NCBI GenBank assembly: GCA_001769035.1
Contig: MENF01000191.1
Location: 1 to 59,793 of the forward strand
DNA: 59,793 nucleotides
Source: Bacteroidetes bacterium GWA2_32_17
GTDB lineage: Bacteria; Bacteroidota; Bacteroidia; Bacteroidales; GWA2-32-17
Reading direction: 5' to 3'
Below are positions 51,143-59,793 of this stretch, piece by piece. Positions within the stretch are counted from its first letter, which is position 1. Every line of letters starts with the position of its first letter. The translations under genes and the position numbers were made by a program. Under the pieces are notes generated by a model, which made no database searches, was not told the DNA's origin, and saw only the letters and a program-made list of their open reading frames with translations.

Positions 51143-52360
51143 ATGATACGACGGAAGAAATATATTGATAAAATTAAGCCATTTATTGATAAACCTGTAA
51201 TAAAAGCAATTACAGGGATACGCCGATGTGGTAAAAGTACGCTATTAAAACAAATTGCAAATGAAATAGAATTACTTGGAGTTAATTCTGGTCAAATAAT
51301 TAATATAAATAAAGAACTTTTTGAATTTGATTTTATTCAAACCTATACCGATTTACATAATTATATATCGAAAAAAGCAAGTCATAAAAATAAAAAGTAT
51401 TATTTGTTTATTGATGAAATTCAGGAAATTGATGAGTGGGAAAAAGCCATTAGCTCATTCTTTGCTGAAAAAAAATATGATATTTATATTAGTGGTTCTA
51501 ATGCTCATTTATTATCGTCTGATTTAGCTACACTTATTACTGGCAGATATATAGAGTTTAAAATTTATACTTTTACTTTTTCTGAATTTAAAGAGATATA
51601 TGAGGAAAACCCTAAAATCAACAAAAATATTGATGTTTTTAGTGAGTTTGTTAAATACGGTGGTTTCCCTGGTATTCACAGTTTTAATTGGTCTGAAGAA
51701 ATATTAAGACAATATCTGGAGTCAATTTATAATACTGTTGTTTTAAAAGATGTTGTTATGAGAAATCAGATAAAAGATGTATCAATGTTAAACTATATTC
51801 TTGATTTTATAGCACAAAATTGTGGCAATATTACAACAGCAAAAAGCATACATGATTTCTTTAAATCACAAAATCGTAATGTCAGCACCGATACTGTTTT
51901 AAATTATTTGCAATATGCTATAAATGCAATGCTTATCCAACAAATAAGACGTTACGATTTGTATGGTAAAAAAGTCCTTGAAACTTTTGAGAAATATTAT
52001 TTAGGCGATACCGGACTTGGATTTGCTTTGCATGGAAGTAGTCCGGAAATGATTTCTGGTCAACTTGAAAACATTGTGTTACTTGAATTATTATCAAGGG
52101 GATATAAGGTTAATATTGGAAAAAACAAGAACAAAGAAATTGATTTTATAGCAAGTATAGGTGCTGATAAAATTTATATTCAAATATGCAAAACATTGAT
52201 AGGTGAAAAAGTAAATGAACGTGAGTACGGTGCATTTGAAGGATTAAATGACCATTATCCTAAATATGTTTTGTCACTTGACGAATTCGGATTTAATACT
52301 GATAAAAATGGTGTTAAATGGATGAATATTAAAGATTTCTTAATGTCATCAGTTTTTTAA
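51143..52360 (+). CDS. AAA-type ATPase with DUF4143 domain
   Basis: A 405-residue ATPase of the ATP-binding/DUF4143 family, common in many copies in bacteria with no settled role. Walker A is GIRRCGKSTLLKQIA; Walker B is YYLFIDEIQEIDEWEKAI; a sensor-type motif is YISGSNAHLLSSDLATLITGRY. From about 205, DUF4143 follows (LKDVVMRNQIKDVSMLNYILDFIAQN, helix-turn-helix-like, then KVNIGKNKNKEIDFIA, which resembles a restriction-nuclease-like core). The promoter seems partly built by element G. The base composition is that of its neighbours. murF-alr follows after 13 bp but is probably unrelated in function. Confidence 0.9.
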   Translation: MIRRKKYIDKIKPFIDKPVIKAITGIRRCGKSTLLKQIANEIELLGVNSGQIININKELFEFDFIQTYTDLHNYISKKASHKNKKYYLFIDEIQEIDEWEKAISSFFAEKKYDIYISGSNAHLLSSDLATLITGRYIEFKIYTFTFSEFKEIYEENPKINKNIDVFSEFVKYGGFPGIHSFNWSEEILRQYLESIYNTVVLKDVVMRNQIKDVSMLNYILDFIAQNCGNITTAKSIHDFFKSQNRNVSTDTVLNYLQYAINAMLIQQIRRYDLYGKKVLETFEKYYLGDTGLGFALHGSSPEMISGQLENIVLLELLSRGYKVNIGKNKNKEIDFIASIGADKIYIQICKTLIGEKVNEREYGAFEGLNDHYPKYVLSLDEFGFNTDKNGVKWMNIKDFLMSSVF

Positions 52361-52373
52361 TATATTTATTCTT

Positions 52374-54836
52374 ATGAATTACACAGCAAACGAAATAGCT
52401 TCGATTACACGAGGTCAATTAATTGGTAATGGCGACATTAAAACAAGTCGTTTGCTAATTGATAGCCGTAACCTTGTGTTTCCAAGCGAAAGTGTTTTTA
52501 TAGCAATAAGCGGAGAGAGGCACGATGGAAATACTTTTGTTCCTGAATTATATAAAAAAGGTGTTCGGTGTTTTTTAGTTTCAAAACAAATTACAGAATC
52601 ATTTCCCGATGCTGTTTTTATTATTGTTCGAAATACATTAACGGCTTTACAGGAATTAGTTGCTTTTCACCGATCAAAATATCATTATCCGGTTATAGGA
52701 ATAACTGGCAGTAATGGAAAAACTGTTGTTAAAGAATGGCTTTTTGAATTATTAAAAGACCAAAAAGTTATTGTTCGAAATCCTAGAAGTTATAATAGTC
52801 AGGTTGGAGTACCGTTGTCGGTTTGGCAAATGAATGACACGCACGAACTTGCAATTTTTGAGGCAGGCATTTCTAAAGTTGGTGAAATGGAGCGACTTGC
52901 AAAAGTAATTCGTCCCGATATTGGAATATTTACTAATGTAGGTCCTGCACATCAGGAAAATTTTGAAGATTCGAAGCAAAAAGTTAACGAAAAATTAAAA
53001 CTTTTTGAGAAGTCTAAAACTCTGATTTATTCAAATAATTATTCTGTGATTTCAGAATTGGCATCAAAATATTGTAGCGAAAATTCAATTAAGCAATTTG
53101 TTTTTGGAAGCGAAAAAGGTGCCAATTTGCAAATTGTTAAAATTAACAAATTAGAAAAATATACAATTTTAGAAGCAAAATATTGTAATGAATTACAATC
53201 ACTTAAAATTCCATTTATTGATGATGCTTCTATCGAAAATTGTATAACTTGTTGGGCAACGCTTTTGGTTTTGGGTTATAACAGCGAATTTATTTCTTCG
53301 CAAATTTTAAATCTTGCACCAATAGCAATGCGCTTGCAAATGAATGAAGGACTGAATAATTGTACAATAATAAATGATACTTATAATTCCGATTTGGCTT
53401 CACTTCGTATTGCTATAGACTTTTTAATGAATCAAAATCAACATTCTACAAGAGTTTTAGTTTTGTCTGATATATTGCAAAGTGGTTATAACGAAGAAAT
53501 TTTATATTCCGAAGTTGCCAATTTAATTAATAGTAATAAAATTGATACGCTAATTGGTATTGGGCAAGCTATTTCGCATTTTGCCGATAAATATCAAACA
53601 AATAAAAGATTTTTTAATTCGTCGGCAGAATTTATTCAAAATTTACCATTATTAAAACTTAATAATTCTACAATATTATTAAAAGGTGCAAGAAAATTTG
53701 AATTCGAAAAAATATCTAAAAGACTTCAACAAAAAGCACACGAAACTGTTTTAGAAGTTAATTTGAATGCTTTTGTAAATAATTTGAATGCTTACAAATC
53801 GCTACTTTCTCCAAATACTGAAATAATGGCAATGGTAAAAGCTTTCTCTTATGGGAGTGGTTTATTCGAAATTGCAAATGTGCTTCAATACGAAAAAGTT
53901 AAATACTTAACCGTGGCTTATGCCGATGAAGGCATTGAATTGCGACAAGCCGGAATTTCTACACCTATAATGGTAATGAGCCCAGAACCTGGAAGTTTTG
54001 AATCTATGCTCGAATTTAATCTTGAACCAGAACTTTATAATTTACGAGTTTTGCAAATGTTTCAGAATGAAGTAAAAAAACAAGGAAAACAAAATGTAAA
54101 TGTTCATATAAAAATTGACACTGGAATGCGACGTTTGGGTTTTGAAGAGTCGGAGATTGATTTACTTTTGTTTAAACTTAGAAATAATTCATGGTTAAAA
54201 GTTAAATCAGTTTTTACACATCTAACTTCTACTGATGATAAAAACGATGACTCTTATACATTTGAGCAAATAGAACTATACAATTTAATCGTAACTAAAA
54301 TTGAAAACGCATTAGGTTATAAGTTTTTAAAACATATTCTTAATTCTGCCGGGGTAGAAAGGTTTTCGAAATATTCGTACGATATGGTACGGTTAGGAAT
54401 TGGGCTTTATGGTTTTTGTACTAATAATGCTTTAGCTGGAAAATTGCAAAATGTTATTTCATTAAAAACTGTTGTTTCGCAAATTAAAAATGTTCAGGCT
54501 GGTAGTTCAATTGGTTATAACCGTAAAGGGAAATTAAATAGCGATTCTGTAATCGCTACAATTCCAATAGGATATGCCGATGGTTTAAGTCGTAAATTAG
54601 GAAATGGGGTAGGTGTTTTTAAAGTTAATGGCATTTTAACTCCCACTGTTGGAAACATTTGCATGGATATGTGTATGCTCGATATTACCGAAGCAAATGC
54701 TCACGAAGGCGATGAAGTTATAATTTTTGATTCTGTTGAAGAAATTTTAAAAATTTCAAATGATATTGGCACAATTCCTTACGAGATTTTAACAGGAATT
54801 TCGCGAAGAGTAAAACGAATATATTATCACGAATAA
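52374..54836 (+). CDS. Bifunctional MurF ligase / alanine racemase
   Basis: An 820-residue fusion of two peptidoglycan enzymes. The N-terminal MurF part (1 to about 455) joins D-Ala-D-Ala to the UDP-MurNAc-tripeptide; it has the P-loop GITGSNGKTVVKEWL, EAGISKVGEMERL and the substrate-binding NDTYNSD motif. The C-terminal alanine racemase part (about 460-820) makes D-alanine: the PLP lysine is in IMAMVKAFSYGSG and the catalytic Tyr in SIGYNRKGK. Both active sites are complete. The fusion is well known in Bacteroidota and couples D-Ala supply to its use. It follows the ATPase gene by 13 bp. Confidence 0.95.
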   Translation: MNYTANEIASITRGQLIGNGDIKTSRLLIDSRNLVFPSESVFIAISGERHDGNTFVPELYKKGVRCFLVSKQITESFPDAVFIIVRNTLTALQELVAFHRSKYHYPVIGITGSNGKTVVKEWLFELLKDQKVIVRNPRSYNSQVGVPLSVWQMNDTHELAIFEAGISKVGEMERLAKVIRPDIGIFTNVGPAHQENFEDSKQKVNEKLKLFEKSKTLIYSNNYSVISELASKYCSENSIKQFVFGSEKGANLQIVKINKLEKYTILEAKYCNELQSLKIPFIDDASIENCITCWATLLVLGYNSEFISSQILNLAPIAMRLQMNEGLNNCTIINDTYNSDLASLRIAIDFLMNQNQHSTRVLVLSDILQSGYNEEILYSEVANLINSNKIDTLIGIGQAISHFADKYQTNKRFFNSSAEFIQNLPLLKLNNSTILLKGARKFEFEKISKRLQQKAHETVLEVNLNAFVNNLNAYKSLLSPNTEIMAMVKAFSYGSGLFEIANVLQYEKVKYLTVAYADEGIELRQAGISTPIMVMSPEPGSFESMLEFNLEPELYNLRVLQMFQNEVKKQGKQNVNVHIKIDTGMRRLGFEESEIDLLLFKLRNNSWLKVKSVFTHLTSTDDKNDDSYTFEQIELYNLIVTKIENALGYKFLKHILNSAGVERFSKYSYDMVRLGIGLYGFCTNNALAGKLQNVISLKTVVSQIKNVQAGSSIGYNRKGKLNSDSVIATIPIGYADGLSRKLGNGVGVFKVNGILTPTVGNICMDMCMLDITEANAHEGDEVIIFDSVEEILKISNDIGTIPYEILTGISRRVKRIYYHE

Positions 54837-55138
54837 TGAAATAGATTGAAATAGATTGAAATAAGTTGAAATAAATTGTTGTCATTCTGAGTGATTAGCG
54901 AAGAATCTCTTCTTAAAATACACCTTAATAAAAGAATAAATTGAAATAACTTGAAATAAATAGAAATAGATTGAAACAAATAGAAATTAGGTAGAAATAA
55001 ATAGAAATGCAATAGAACAGTGAACAGTAAAATGAACGATTAACATATAACAATGAACATATAACATTTTTGAACAATAAACATAGAACAATTTTTAAAT
55101 CATAAATCCCAAATCTTAATCCTAAATTTTAAATTAAC
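54837..55138. repeat. Repeat-word spacer between murF-alr and the glycosyltransferase
   Basis: Begins with GAAATAGATTGAAATAGATTG words, includes GTCATTCTGAGTGATTAGCG followed by AAGAATCT (54881-54910), then more GAAATAAATAGAAA words, and from about 55011 AACAGTGAACAGTAAAATG words. No gene is supported. The words point toward the glycosyltransferase start as in other leaders, but there is no TATCAATAAA block. Confidence 0.65.
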
Positions 55139-55900
55139 ATGGTTTCTCTTTCGGTAATAATAATAACATTTAACGAAGAAAAAAATATTTTACGTTGCAT
55201 TAACTCTGTTAAAAATTTTGCTGACGAAATAGTTGTTGTTGATTCATACTCTACTGATAGCACTAAAGATATTTGTTTGCAACATAGTGTAAAATTTATA
55301 CAACATAAATTTGAAGGTTATATCGAACAAAAAAACTTTGCTATACTACAGGCAATCTCAAATTATATTTTAGCTATTGATGCTGACGAAGCTCTTTCGC
55401 CAGAACTCGAAAAGTCAATAATAGAAGTAAAAAATAACTGGAATTTTGACGGTTATTATTTTAATCGTATAACAAATTACTGTGGTAAGTGGATTAAGCA
55501 TTGTGGCTGGTATCCCGATAAAAAATTAAGATTATTTGTTCGCTCAAAAGGTATGTGGGCAGGCAATAATCCTCACGACCGTTTTGAAATGCATGAAGGA
55601 ACAACTACTTCATTTTTAAAAGGTGATTTGTTACATTATTCTTATTATTCAATATTTCAGCATATTGAACAGTCGATTAAGTTTTCTGAGATTGCAGCCA
55701 AAGCCGATTATAATAATGGCAGAAAAGTAAGTTTTATTGGCTTAATTTTCAAACCAAGTTGGAAGTTTATACGCGATTATTTTTTAAAAGCCGGATTCCT
55801 TGATGGATATTATGGATTTGTTATTTGTAAAATATCTGCAAATGCTTCTTTTTTAAAGTATTTAAAGATTAGGGAATTGGAAAAAACTAGTTTTAAATAA
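55139..55900 (+). CDS. Family 2 glycosyltransferase (LPS core type)
   Basis: A 253-residue GT-A fold glycosyltransferase, cytoplasmic or membrane-associated. The nucleotide-sugar binding region is VSLSVIIITFNEEKNILRCINSV, then VVVDSYSTDST and the metal-binding DAD in ILAIDADEALSPELEKS. The C-terminal helix-rich part (WKFIRDYFLKAGFLDGYYGF) is like that of WaaE/KdtX-type enzymes that add a sugar to the LPS inner core. Substrate is inferred from that resemblance. It lies between murF-alr and gldF, with long spacers on both sides. Confidence 0.88.
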   Translation: MVSLSVIIITFNEEKNILRCINSVKNFADEIVVVDSYSTDSTKDICLQHSVKFIQHKFEGYIEQKNFAILQAISNYILAIDADEALSPELEKSIIEVKNNWNFDGYYFNRITNYCGKWIKHCGWYPDKKLRLFVRSKGMWAGNNPHDRFEMHEGTTTSFLKGDLLHYSYYSIFQHIEQSIKFSEIAAKADYNNGRKVSFIGLIFKPSWKFIRDYFLKAGFLDGYYGFVICKISANASFLKYLKIRELEKTSFK

Positions 55901-56048
55901 ATTTAACAAAATTTTAAAAACCAATCAATTTAATATATGGCTGAAAATTAAAGCTGTATATTAGTTTTATTTCTTTAATTGATTTATATTTATTTCGCAT
56001 AGATAAAAATTAAATTAATTTTACGAAATAAAAATAATCAAAATTCTA

Positions 56049-56783
56049 ATGTTTGTACTTTTTAAGAAAGAAATAGGAAGTTTTTTTTCATCTATTACAG
56101 GGTACATTGTTATTATCGTTTTTCTGTTGATTAACAGCATGTTTATGTGGATTTTTCCGGGCGAGTTTAACATAATGGATAGCGGTTATGCAAATCTCGA
56201 CTCATTATTCATAATTTCTCCTTGGGTTTTTCTTTTCCTTGTTCCTGCTATAACTATGCGTTTGTTTAGCGATGAGAAAAAAAGTGGAACTATTGAGCTT
56301 TTACTTACTCGTCCTTTATCCGATTTTACAATTGTTTTTGCTAAATTTTTAACAGGTTTATTTTTAGTTTTATTTTCGTTATTGCCAACTGTAATTTATT
56401 ATATTACCATTTATTATTTGGGAAATCCTGTTGGGAACCTCGATTCAGGTGGAATTTTAGGGTCATATTTAGGTTTATTTTTTCTTGCAGGAATTTATGT
56501 GTCAATTGGACTGTTAGCTTCATCATTTACCGAAAACCAAATTGTAGCATTCATTATTTCTATGATTTTGTGCTTTGTTTTTTATTTTGGTTTCGACTCT
56601 ATTTCGATGTTACCGGTTTTCAAAAAATTCGATTCACTTATTCTGAATATTGGAATTAACGAACATTACAGGTCAATAAGCAGGGGCGTTGTTGATTCAA
56701 GAGATGTGATTTATTTTATAAGTATAATAGCTGTATTTCTGTTTTTATCAAAAACCGTTTTAACCAGCCGAAAATGGAAATAA
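56049..56783 (+). CDS. gldF: Gliding motility ABC transporter permease GldF
   Basis: A 244-residue ABC-2-type permease with six transmembrane helices (FFSSITGYIVIIVFLLINSMFMWIF first; ISIIAVFLFLSKTVL last). The loop motif MRLFSDEKKSGTIELLLTRPLSDF is diagnostic for GldF-type subunits. With GldG and the ATPase GldA it forms a transporter needed for gliding in Flavobacterium. gldG begins 10 bp before its stop codon, so translation is coupled. The ATPase gene gldA is not in the window. Non-gliding Bacteroidota also keep these genes. Confidence 0.92.
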   Translation: MFVLFKKEIGSFFSSITGYIVIIVFLLINSMFMWIFPGEFNIMDSGYANLDSLFIISPWVFLFLVPAITMRLFSDEKKSGTIELLLTRPLSDFTIVFAKFLTGLFLVLFSLLPTVIYYITIYYLGNPVGNLDSGGILGSYLGLFFLAGIYVSIGLLASSFTENQIVAFIISMILCFVFYFGFDSISMLPVFKKFDSLILNIGINEHYRSISRGVVDSRDVIYFISIIAVFLFLSKTVLTSRKWK

Positions 56784-58543
56784 AAGCGAAGAAACAAAAT
56801 CGAAAGTCATTCAAGCAAAGAACATTTGCCGATTTGGCAATGATTGTTGCTATTTTTATTTTTCTGAATTATATTTCATCGTACTTCTTCTTTCGCATAG
56901 ATTTAACAACCGAAAATCGTTATACATTAGCTCCCGCCACAACAAAATTACTTAAAAATCTTAATGATGTTGTTTATGTAAAAGTGTATTTAGATGGAGA
57001 ACTGCCTGCGGGTTTTAAACGTTTACAGAACGGCATAAAGGAAATGTTAGACGAATTTAGAGTTTATGGAGGCGAAAATATTCAATATGAATTTATTAAC
57101 CCTTCCGAAAACACTAATAAAAAGGAAAGAAACGATTTTTATCGTCAGCTTTTTCAAAAAGGACTTACTCCAACTAATCTTCAGGAAAAAGATAATGATG
57201 GTACACAGTCGCAAAAAATTATTTTTTCCGGTGCTTTAGTTTCTTATAAAAATATTGAAGCACCCGTTGATTTTTTAACAGCAAGTGTAAATCAAAGTCC
57301 GGAGCAAAACCTTAATGGCTCAATCGAAGAAATTGAATACCAATTAATTTCAGCAATACTAAAACTTAAAAAAGAATTTAGTCAGAAAATCGCATTTATT
57401 TATGGACATGGTGAACTCGAAAGTTCCGATGTTGAAGACATTTCCAATTCATTATCAGAATATTATACTGTTGAAAGGATTAAAATAAGTGGCAAATTAA
57501 ACAGTTTGAGTGAACGTGTTGAAGATTCACTTGGGTTTAGAGTTCACAATAAATATGATTTAATTATAATTGCTAAGCCGGATTCAGCATATACAGAGCA
57601 AGATAAATTTATTATTGACCAACATATAATGTTAGGTGGCAAAATGTTATGGCTATTAGATGCCACAAATGCCGAAATTGATAGTTTAGCATATACCAGC
57701 AGTATTTTAGCAACTTTAAAAGAAACAAATTTAAATGACCAGTTATTTCATTATGGTGTAAGGGTTAATCCTAATCTTGTTCAGGATATTCAATGTGCAT
57801 TAATACCGGTAAATACTGCAATTGCAGGCACACAACCTCAATTTTCGCCCGAATCATGGGTATATTTTCCATTACTTCAGCCACTATTTTCGCATCCTAT
57901 TGGGCGCAATGTTAATCTTGTTAAAGCCCAGTTTGCAAGCAGTATAGATTTTGTTGGCGAAGCTCAAAATATAAATAAAACTGTTCTTCTTGCAACATCT
58001 CAATATTCGAGAGAAGTTAATGCTCCAGTTAGAATTGGACTTGAATTAATTCGTGAAAAACCCGAACCTGAAAATTTTGGGAAATCAAATTTACCAGTAG
58101 CCGTTTTGCTCGAAGGAAAATTTTCGAGTGTTTTTAAAAACCGCATTACACCAGAAATATCCGATAGTCCACAAATATCTTTTAAATCCGAAGGAATTTC
58201 TACTAAAATGGTTGTAATAAGCGATGGTGATTTAATTCGTAACAATGTTCAAAAACTTGGCTTTAAATCGAAAGCTCAGCCACTTGGACTTGATAGATAT
58301 ACTGGCGAAACATTTGGCAATAAGGATTTTTTGCTTAATGTAATTAACTATATGTTAGATAACACCGGCTTTATGAGTTTACGCTCACGCGAAATAAAAT
58401 TGCGATTATTAGACAAATCAAAAATTGAAAATAGTAAAACAATATGGCAAATTGTAAACACACTAATTCCTATAATTATTATTATTGTTTTAGGAACTAT
58501 TATCACAATATTTAGAAAACGTAAATACTCTAGTAACAAATGA
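56774..58543 (+). CDS. gldG: Gliding motility-associated ABC transporter substrate-binding protein GldG
   Basis: A 589-residue GldG/IFT52-like protein. An N-terminal transmembrane helix (about 18-38), a large extracytoplasmic region (RIDLTTENRYTLAPATTKLLKNL, NIQYEFINPSENTNKKERND, IAFIYGHGELESSDVEDIS, KMLWLLDATNAEID) and a C-terminal helix (about 563-582, IPIIIIIVLGTIITIF) give the usual plan. It overlaps gldF by 10 bp. A DUF4340 gene follows, a frequent companion of GldG-type transporters. Length is normal for the family. Confidence 0.92.
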   Translation: MEIKAKKQNRKSFKQRTFADLAMIVAIFIFLNYISSYFFFRIDLTTENRYTLAPATTKLLKNLNDVVYVKVYLDGELPAGFKRLQNGIKEMLDEFRVYGGENIQYEFINPSENTNKKERNDFYRQLFQKGLTPTNLQEKDNDGTQSQKIIFSGALVSYKNIEAPVDFLTASVNQSPEQNLNGSIEEIEYQLISAILKLKKEFSQKIAFIYGHGELESSDVEDISNSLSEYYTVERIKISGKLNSLSERVEDSLGFRVHNKYDLIIIAKPDSAYTEQDKFIIDQHIMLGGKMLWLLDATNAEIDSLAYTSSILATLKETNLNDQLFHYGVRVNPNLVQDIQCALIPVNTAIAGTQPQFSPESWVYFPLLQPLFSHPIGRNVNLVKAQFASSIDFVGEAQNINKTVLLATSQYSREVNAPVRIGLELIREKPEPENFGKSNLPVAVLLEGKFSSVFKNRITPEISDSPQISFKSEGISTKMVVISDGDLIRNNVQKLGFKSKAQPLGLDRYTGETFGNKDFLLNVINYMLDNTGFMSLRSREIKLRLLDKSKIENSKTIWQIVNTLIPIIIIIVLGTIITIFRKRKYSSNK

Positions 58544-58548
58544 AACAA

Positions 58549-58713
58549 ACATGACTAAAAAAGATTGAAAAGAAAGATTGATGAGATTGGAAAAACAAGA
58601 TTGAGTAAGATTGAGAAAAACCAGTGAACAATGAACAGTAAACAGTAGGAAGTGAACGTAGAACAATGAACTTTTTGAACTTTTTTAAACTCTAAACCAA
58701 TAAATATAAACAC
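58549..58713 (+). repeat. Repeat leader before the DUF4340 gene
   Basis: In order: AAGATTGA words (58560-58615), then GTGAACAATGAACAGTAAAC words (58622-58700), then CCAATAAATATAAACAC and the ATG. The last part matches the end of the modular leaders before 25396 and 42898, but there is no hairpin in the AAGATTGA part. Confidence 0.65.
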
Positions 58714-59712
58714 ATGAAAAGAAAAGTAATCTTGGTAGTATTTTTTATAATGTTAGCATCATCTGCTATTATATTCTTAACCAACAAAAAAGGAACAATA
58801 AAAAAAGAACTTCGTGATTTTGCTGTAAAAGATACTTCAACAATTACTAAAATATTTTTAGCCGATAAAGCCAATAATTCAGTTACATTAACCCGCGATA
58901 AAAATCAATGGAAAATTAATAACAAATATTATGCACGTCCCGATGCTATAAATATTTTACTTCAAACAATTGCAACTGTTGATGTTAAATCGCCTGTTTC
59001 GAATCGTGCATTAAAAAATGTAATAAAACGATTAGCTACAAAATCAATAAAAGTTGAAATATATAAAGATAATGAACTTTTAAAAGTATATTATGTTGGC
59101 GAGGCAACTCCCGACCAGTCAGGAACATATATGGTATTAGAAAATTCTTCAGTTCCCTTTGTTACGCAAATACCCGGGTTTACAGGTTATTTAACTGTAA
59201 GATATTTTACCGACGAAACTTTATGGCGCGATAATTCTGTGTTTTTATATTCATATCAAGACATATCTTCTGTTTTAGTATATATGCAAGACAATACTGC
59301 TCAATCGTTTACTGCTTATAATGACGGTAATAATAAATTTAGATTGCAAGATTTTAATAAAAAAGAAGTAGCTGGTTTTAATGCACTTACAGTTAAAGAA
59401 TATATTGCTTTGTTTAAAAAAGTAAAATGTGAAGCATATCTTGATGAGTTTTTTCCAAAAAAACGATTAGATTCATTATTAAATACAAAGCCATTCGCTT
59501 TAATATCAGTTACTAACAGGAAAGGAAATATAAATTCAATAAAATTATATCGCCGACCAAATACCGGCGAAGTATATGGCGGTGATGGTAAATTACTCCC
59601 ATATAATCCCGATGCTATGTATGGAGTACTTCAAGATAATAAAGTTGTATCGCTCCAGTATTTTGTGTTTGACGCTTTAATGAAAGATATTTCATATTTT
59701 TTAAATAAATAA
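58714..59712 (+). CDS. DUF4340 domain protein
   Basis: A 332-residue exported, membrane-anchored protein. The N-terminal helix (about 4-22, KVILVVFFIMLASSAIIFLTN) is followed by two repeats of the DUF4340 type (FAVKDTSTITKIFLADKANNSVTLTRDKNQWKIN... LLQTIATVDVKSPVS) and ends LQYFVFDALMKDISYFLNK. DUF4340 proteins are usually encoded beside GldG-type ABC transporters, as here, and are thought to belong to the same envelope complex. Biochemical function is unknown. The product appears complete at the window end, with its stop codon at 59710-59712. Confidence 0.88.
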   Translation: MKRKVILVVFFIMLASSAIIFLTNKKGTIKKELRDFAVKDTSTITKIFLADKANNSVTLTRDKNQWKINNKYYARPDAINILLQTIATVDVKSPVSNRALKNVIKRLATKSIKVEIYKDNELLKVYYVGEATPDQSGTYMVLENSSVPFVTQIPGFTGYLTVRYFTDETLWRDNSVFLYSYQDISSVLVYMQDNTAQSFTAYNDGNNKFRLQDFNKKEVAGFNALTVKEYIALFKKVKCEAYLDEFFPKKRLDSLLNTKPFALISVTNRKGNINSIKLYRRPNTGEVYGGDGKLLPYNPDAMYGVLQDNKVVSLQYFVFDALMKDISYFLNK

Positions 59713-59793
59713 CCTTTTTAATTAGTCGTCCCTTAAAAACCCTCTTTAGAAATTTTGGACGTTATTAATTTTAATTGAGATTTTTTTTATTTT

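Noticed and set aside
1-59793. tRNA or rRNA genes
   Set aside because: I looked for T-loop patterns such as GGTTCGAATCC and conserved rRNA segments and saw none.

Overview
The window is a stretch of low-G+C chromosome from a member of the Bacteroidota, probably a Bacteroidales-like lineage. The evidence is the gliding/type IX secretion genes (gldH, gldF, gldG, a PorP/SprF protein, and secreted proteins with type A and type B C-terminal sorting domains), the Bacteroidota promoter -7 box TAnnTTTG in front of many genes, the rplU-rpmA-serS order, the MurF-alanine racemase fusion and many SC-type lipoproteins. A tungsten-type aldehyde:ferredoxin oxidoreductase suggests an anaerobic or facultative life. 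I saw no rRNA, tRNA, prophage, CRISPR array or transposase gene.

Layout. 1-5953 (+): ribosomal proteins L21 and L27, SerRS, a small lipoprotein, GldH, TrmB, an alkyltransferase-like protein, an Mrp ATPase and a NifU-like protein. 6009-11506 (-): two secreted proteins sharing an N-terminal domain but carrying different sorting domains. 12290-15363: a membrane SpoIIE-type phosphatase, convergent with a SiaC-like phosphoprotein gene, then an FAH-family enzyme. 15720-21099 (-): DnaQ-like exonuclease, two tandem TPR/PD40 proteins and DnaN. 21787-25171: Nudix protein divergent from PyrE, an SRPBCC protein, a lipoprotein and a small exported protein. 25396-30841 (+): a 1487-residue repeat adhesin followed by its PorP/SprF partner. 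30950-38350 (-): a DUF2807 lipoprotein, two haem c lipoproteins, a histidine kinase/OmpR-type regulator pair and a second SpoIIE phosphatase. 38502-49797: PepD, an MFS transporter, a DUF3999/DUF2339 pair, AOR, an M28 peptidase and a coiled-coil protein. 50031-59712 (+): thymidine kinase, a DUF4143 ATPase, MurF-Alr, a glycosyltransferase, GldF, GldG and a DUF4340 protein.

The genes are mostly ordinary; the spacers are not. They hold at least four kinds of structured repeat. (1) MITE-like elements flanked by TA on both sides with ends GTGTCTGTC, two of which supply the TAG stop codon of a neighbouring gene. (2) A different MITE family with GTAACTA ends and perfect 8-bp target duplications, one copy of which borders and probably helps build a promoter. 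(3) Arrays of a CATAC-type word spaced 10-11 bp, that is, one helical turn. (4) A modular leader (GGTTGAGG words, AAGATTGA hairpin, TATCAATAAA block, start codon) that sits in the same orientation directly in front of several unrelated genes.

The clearest regulatory prediction concerns the two haem c lipoproteins. Their promoters share two CAGAAT-type hexamers 11 bp apart, each exactly 7 bp upstream of the -7 box, plus an ATGT-N6-ACAT palindrome further upstream. A PhoB/OmpR-type regulator and its kinase are encoded next door, so this looks like a small sensing and electron-transfer regulon.
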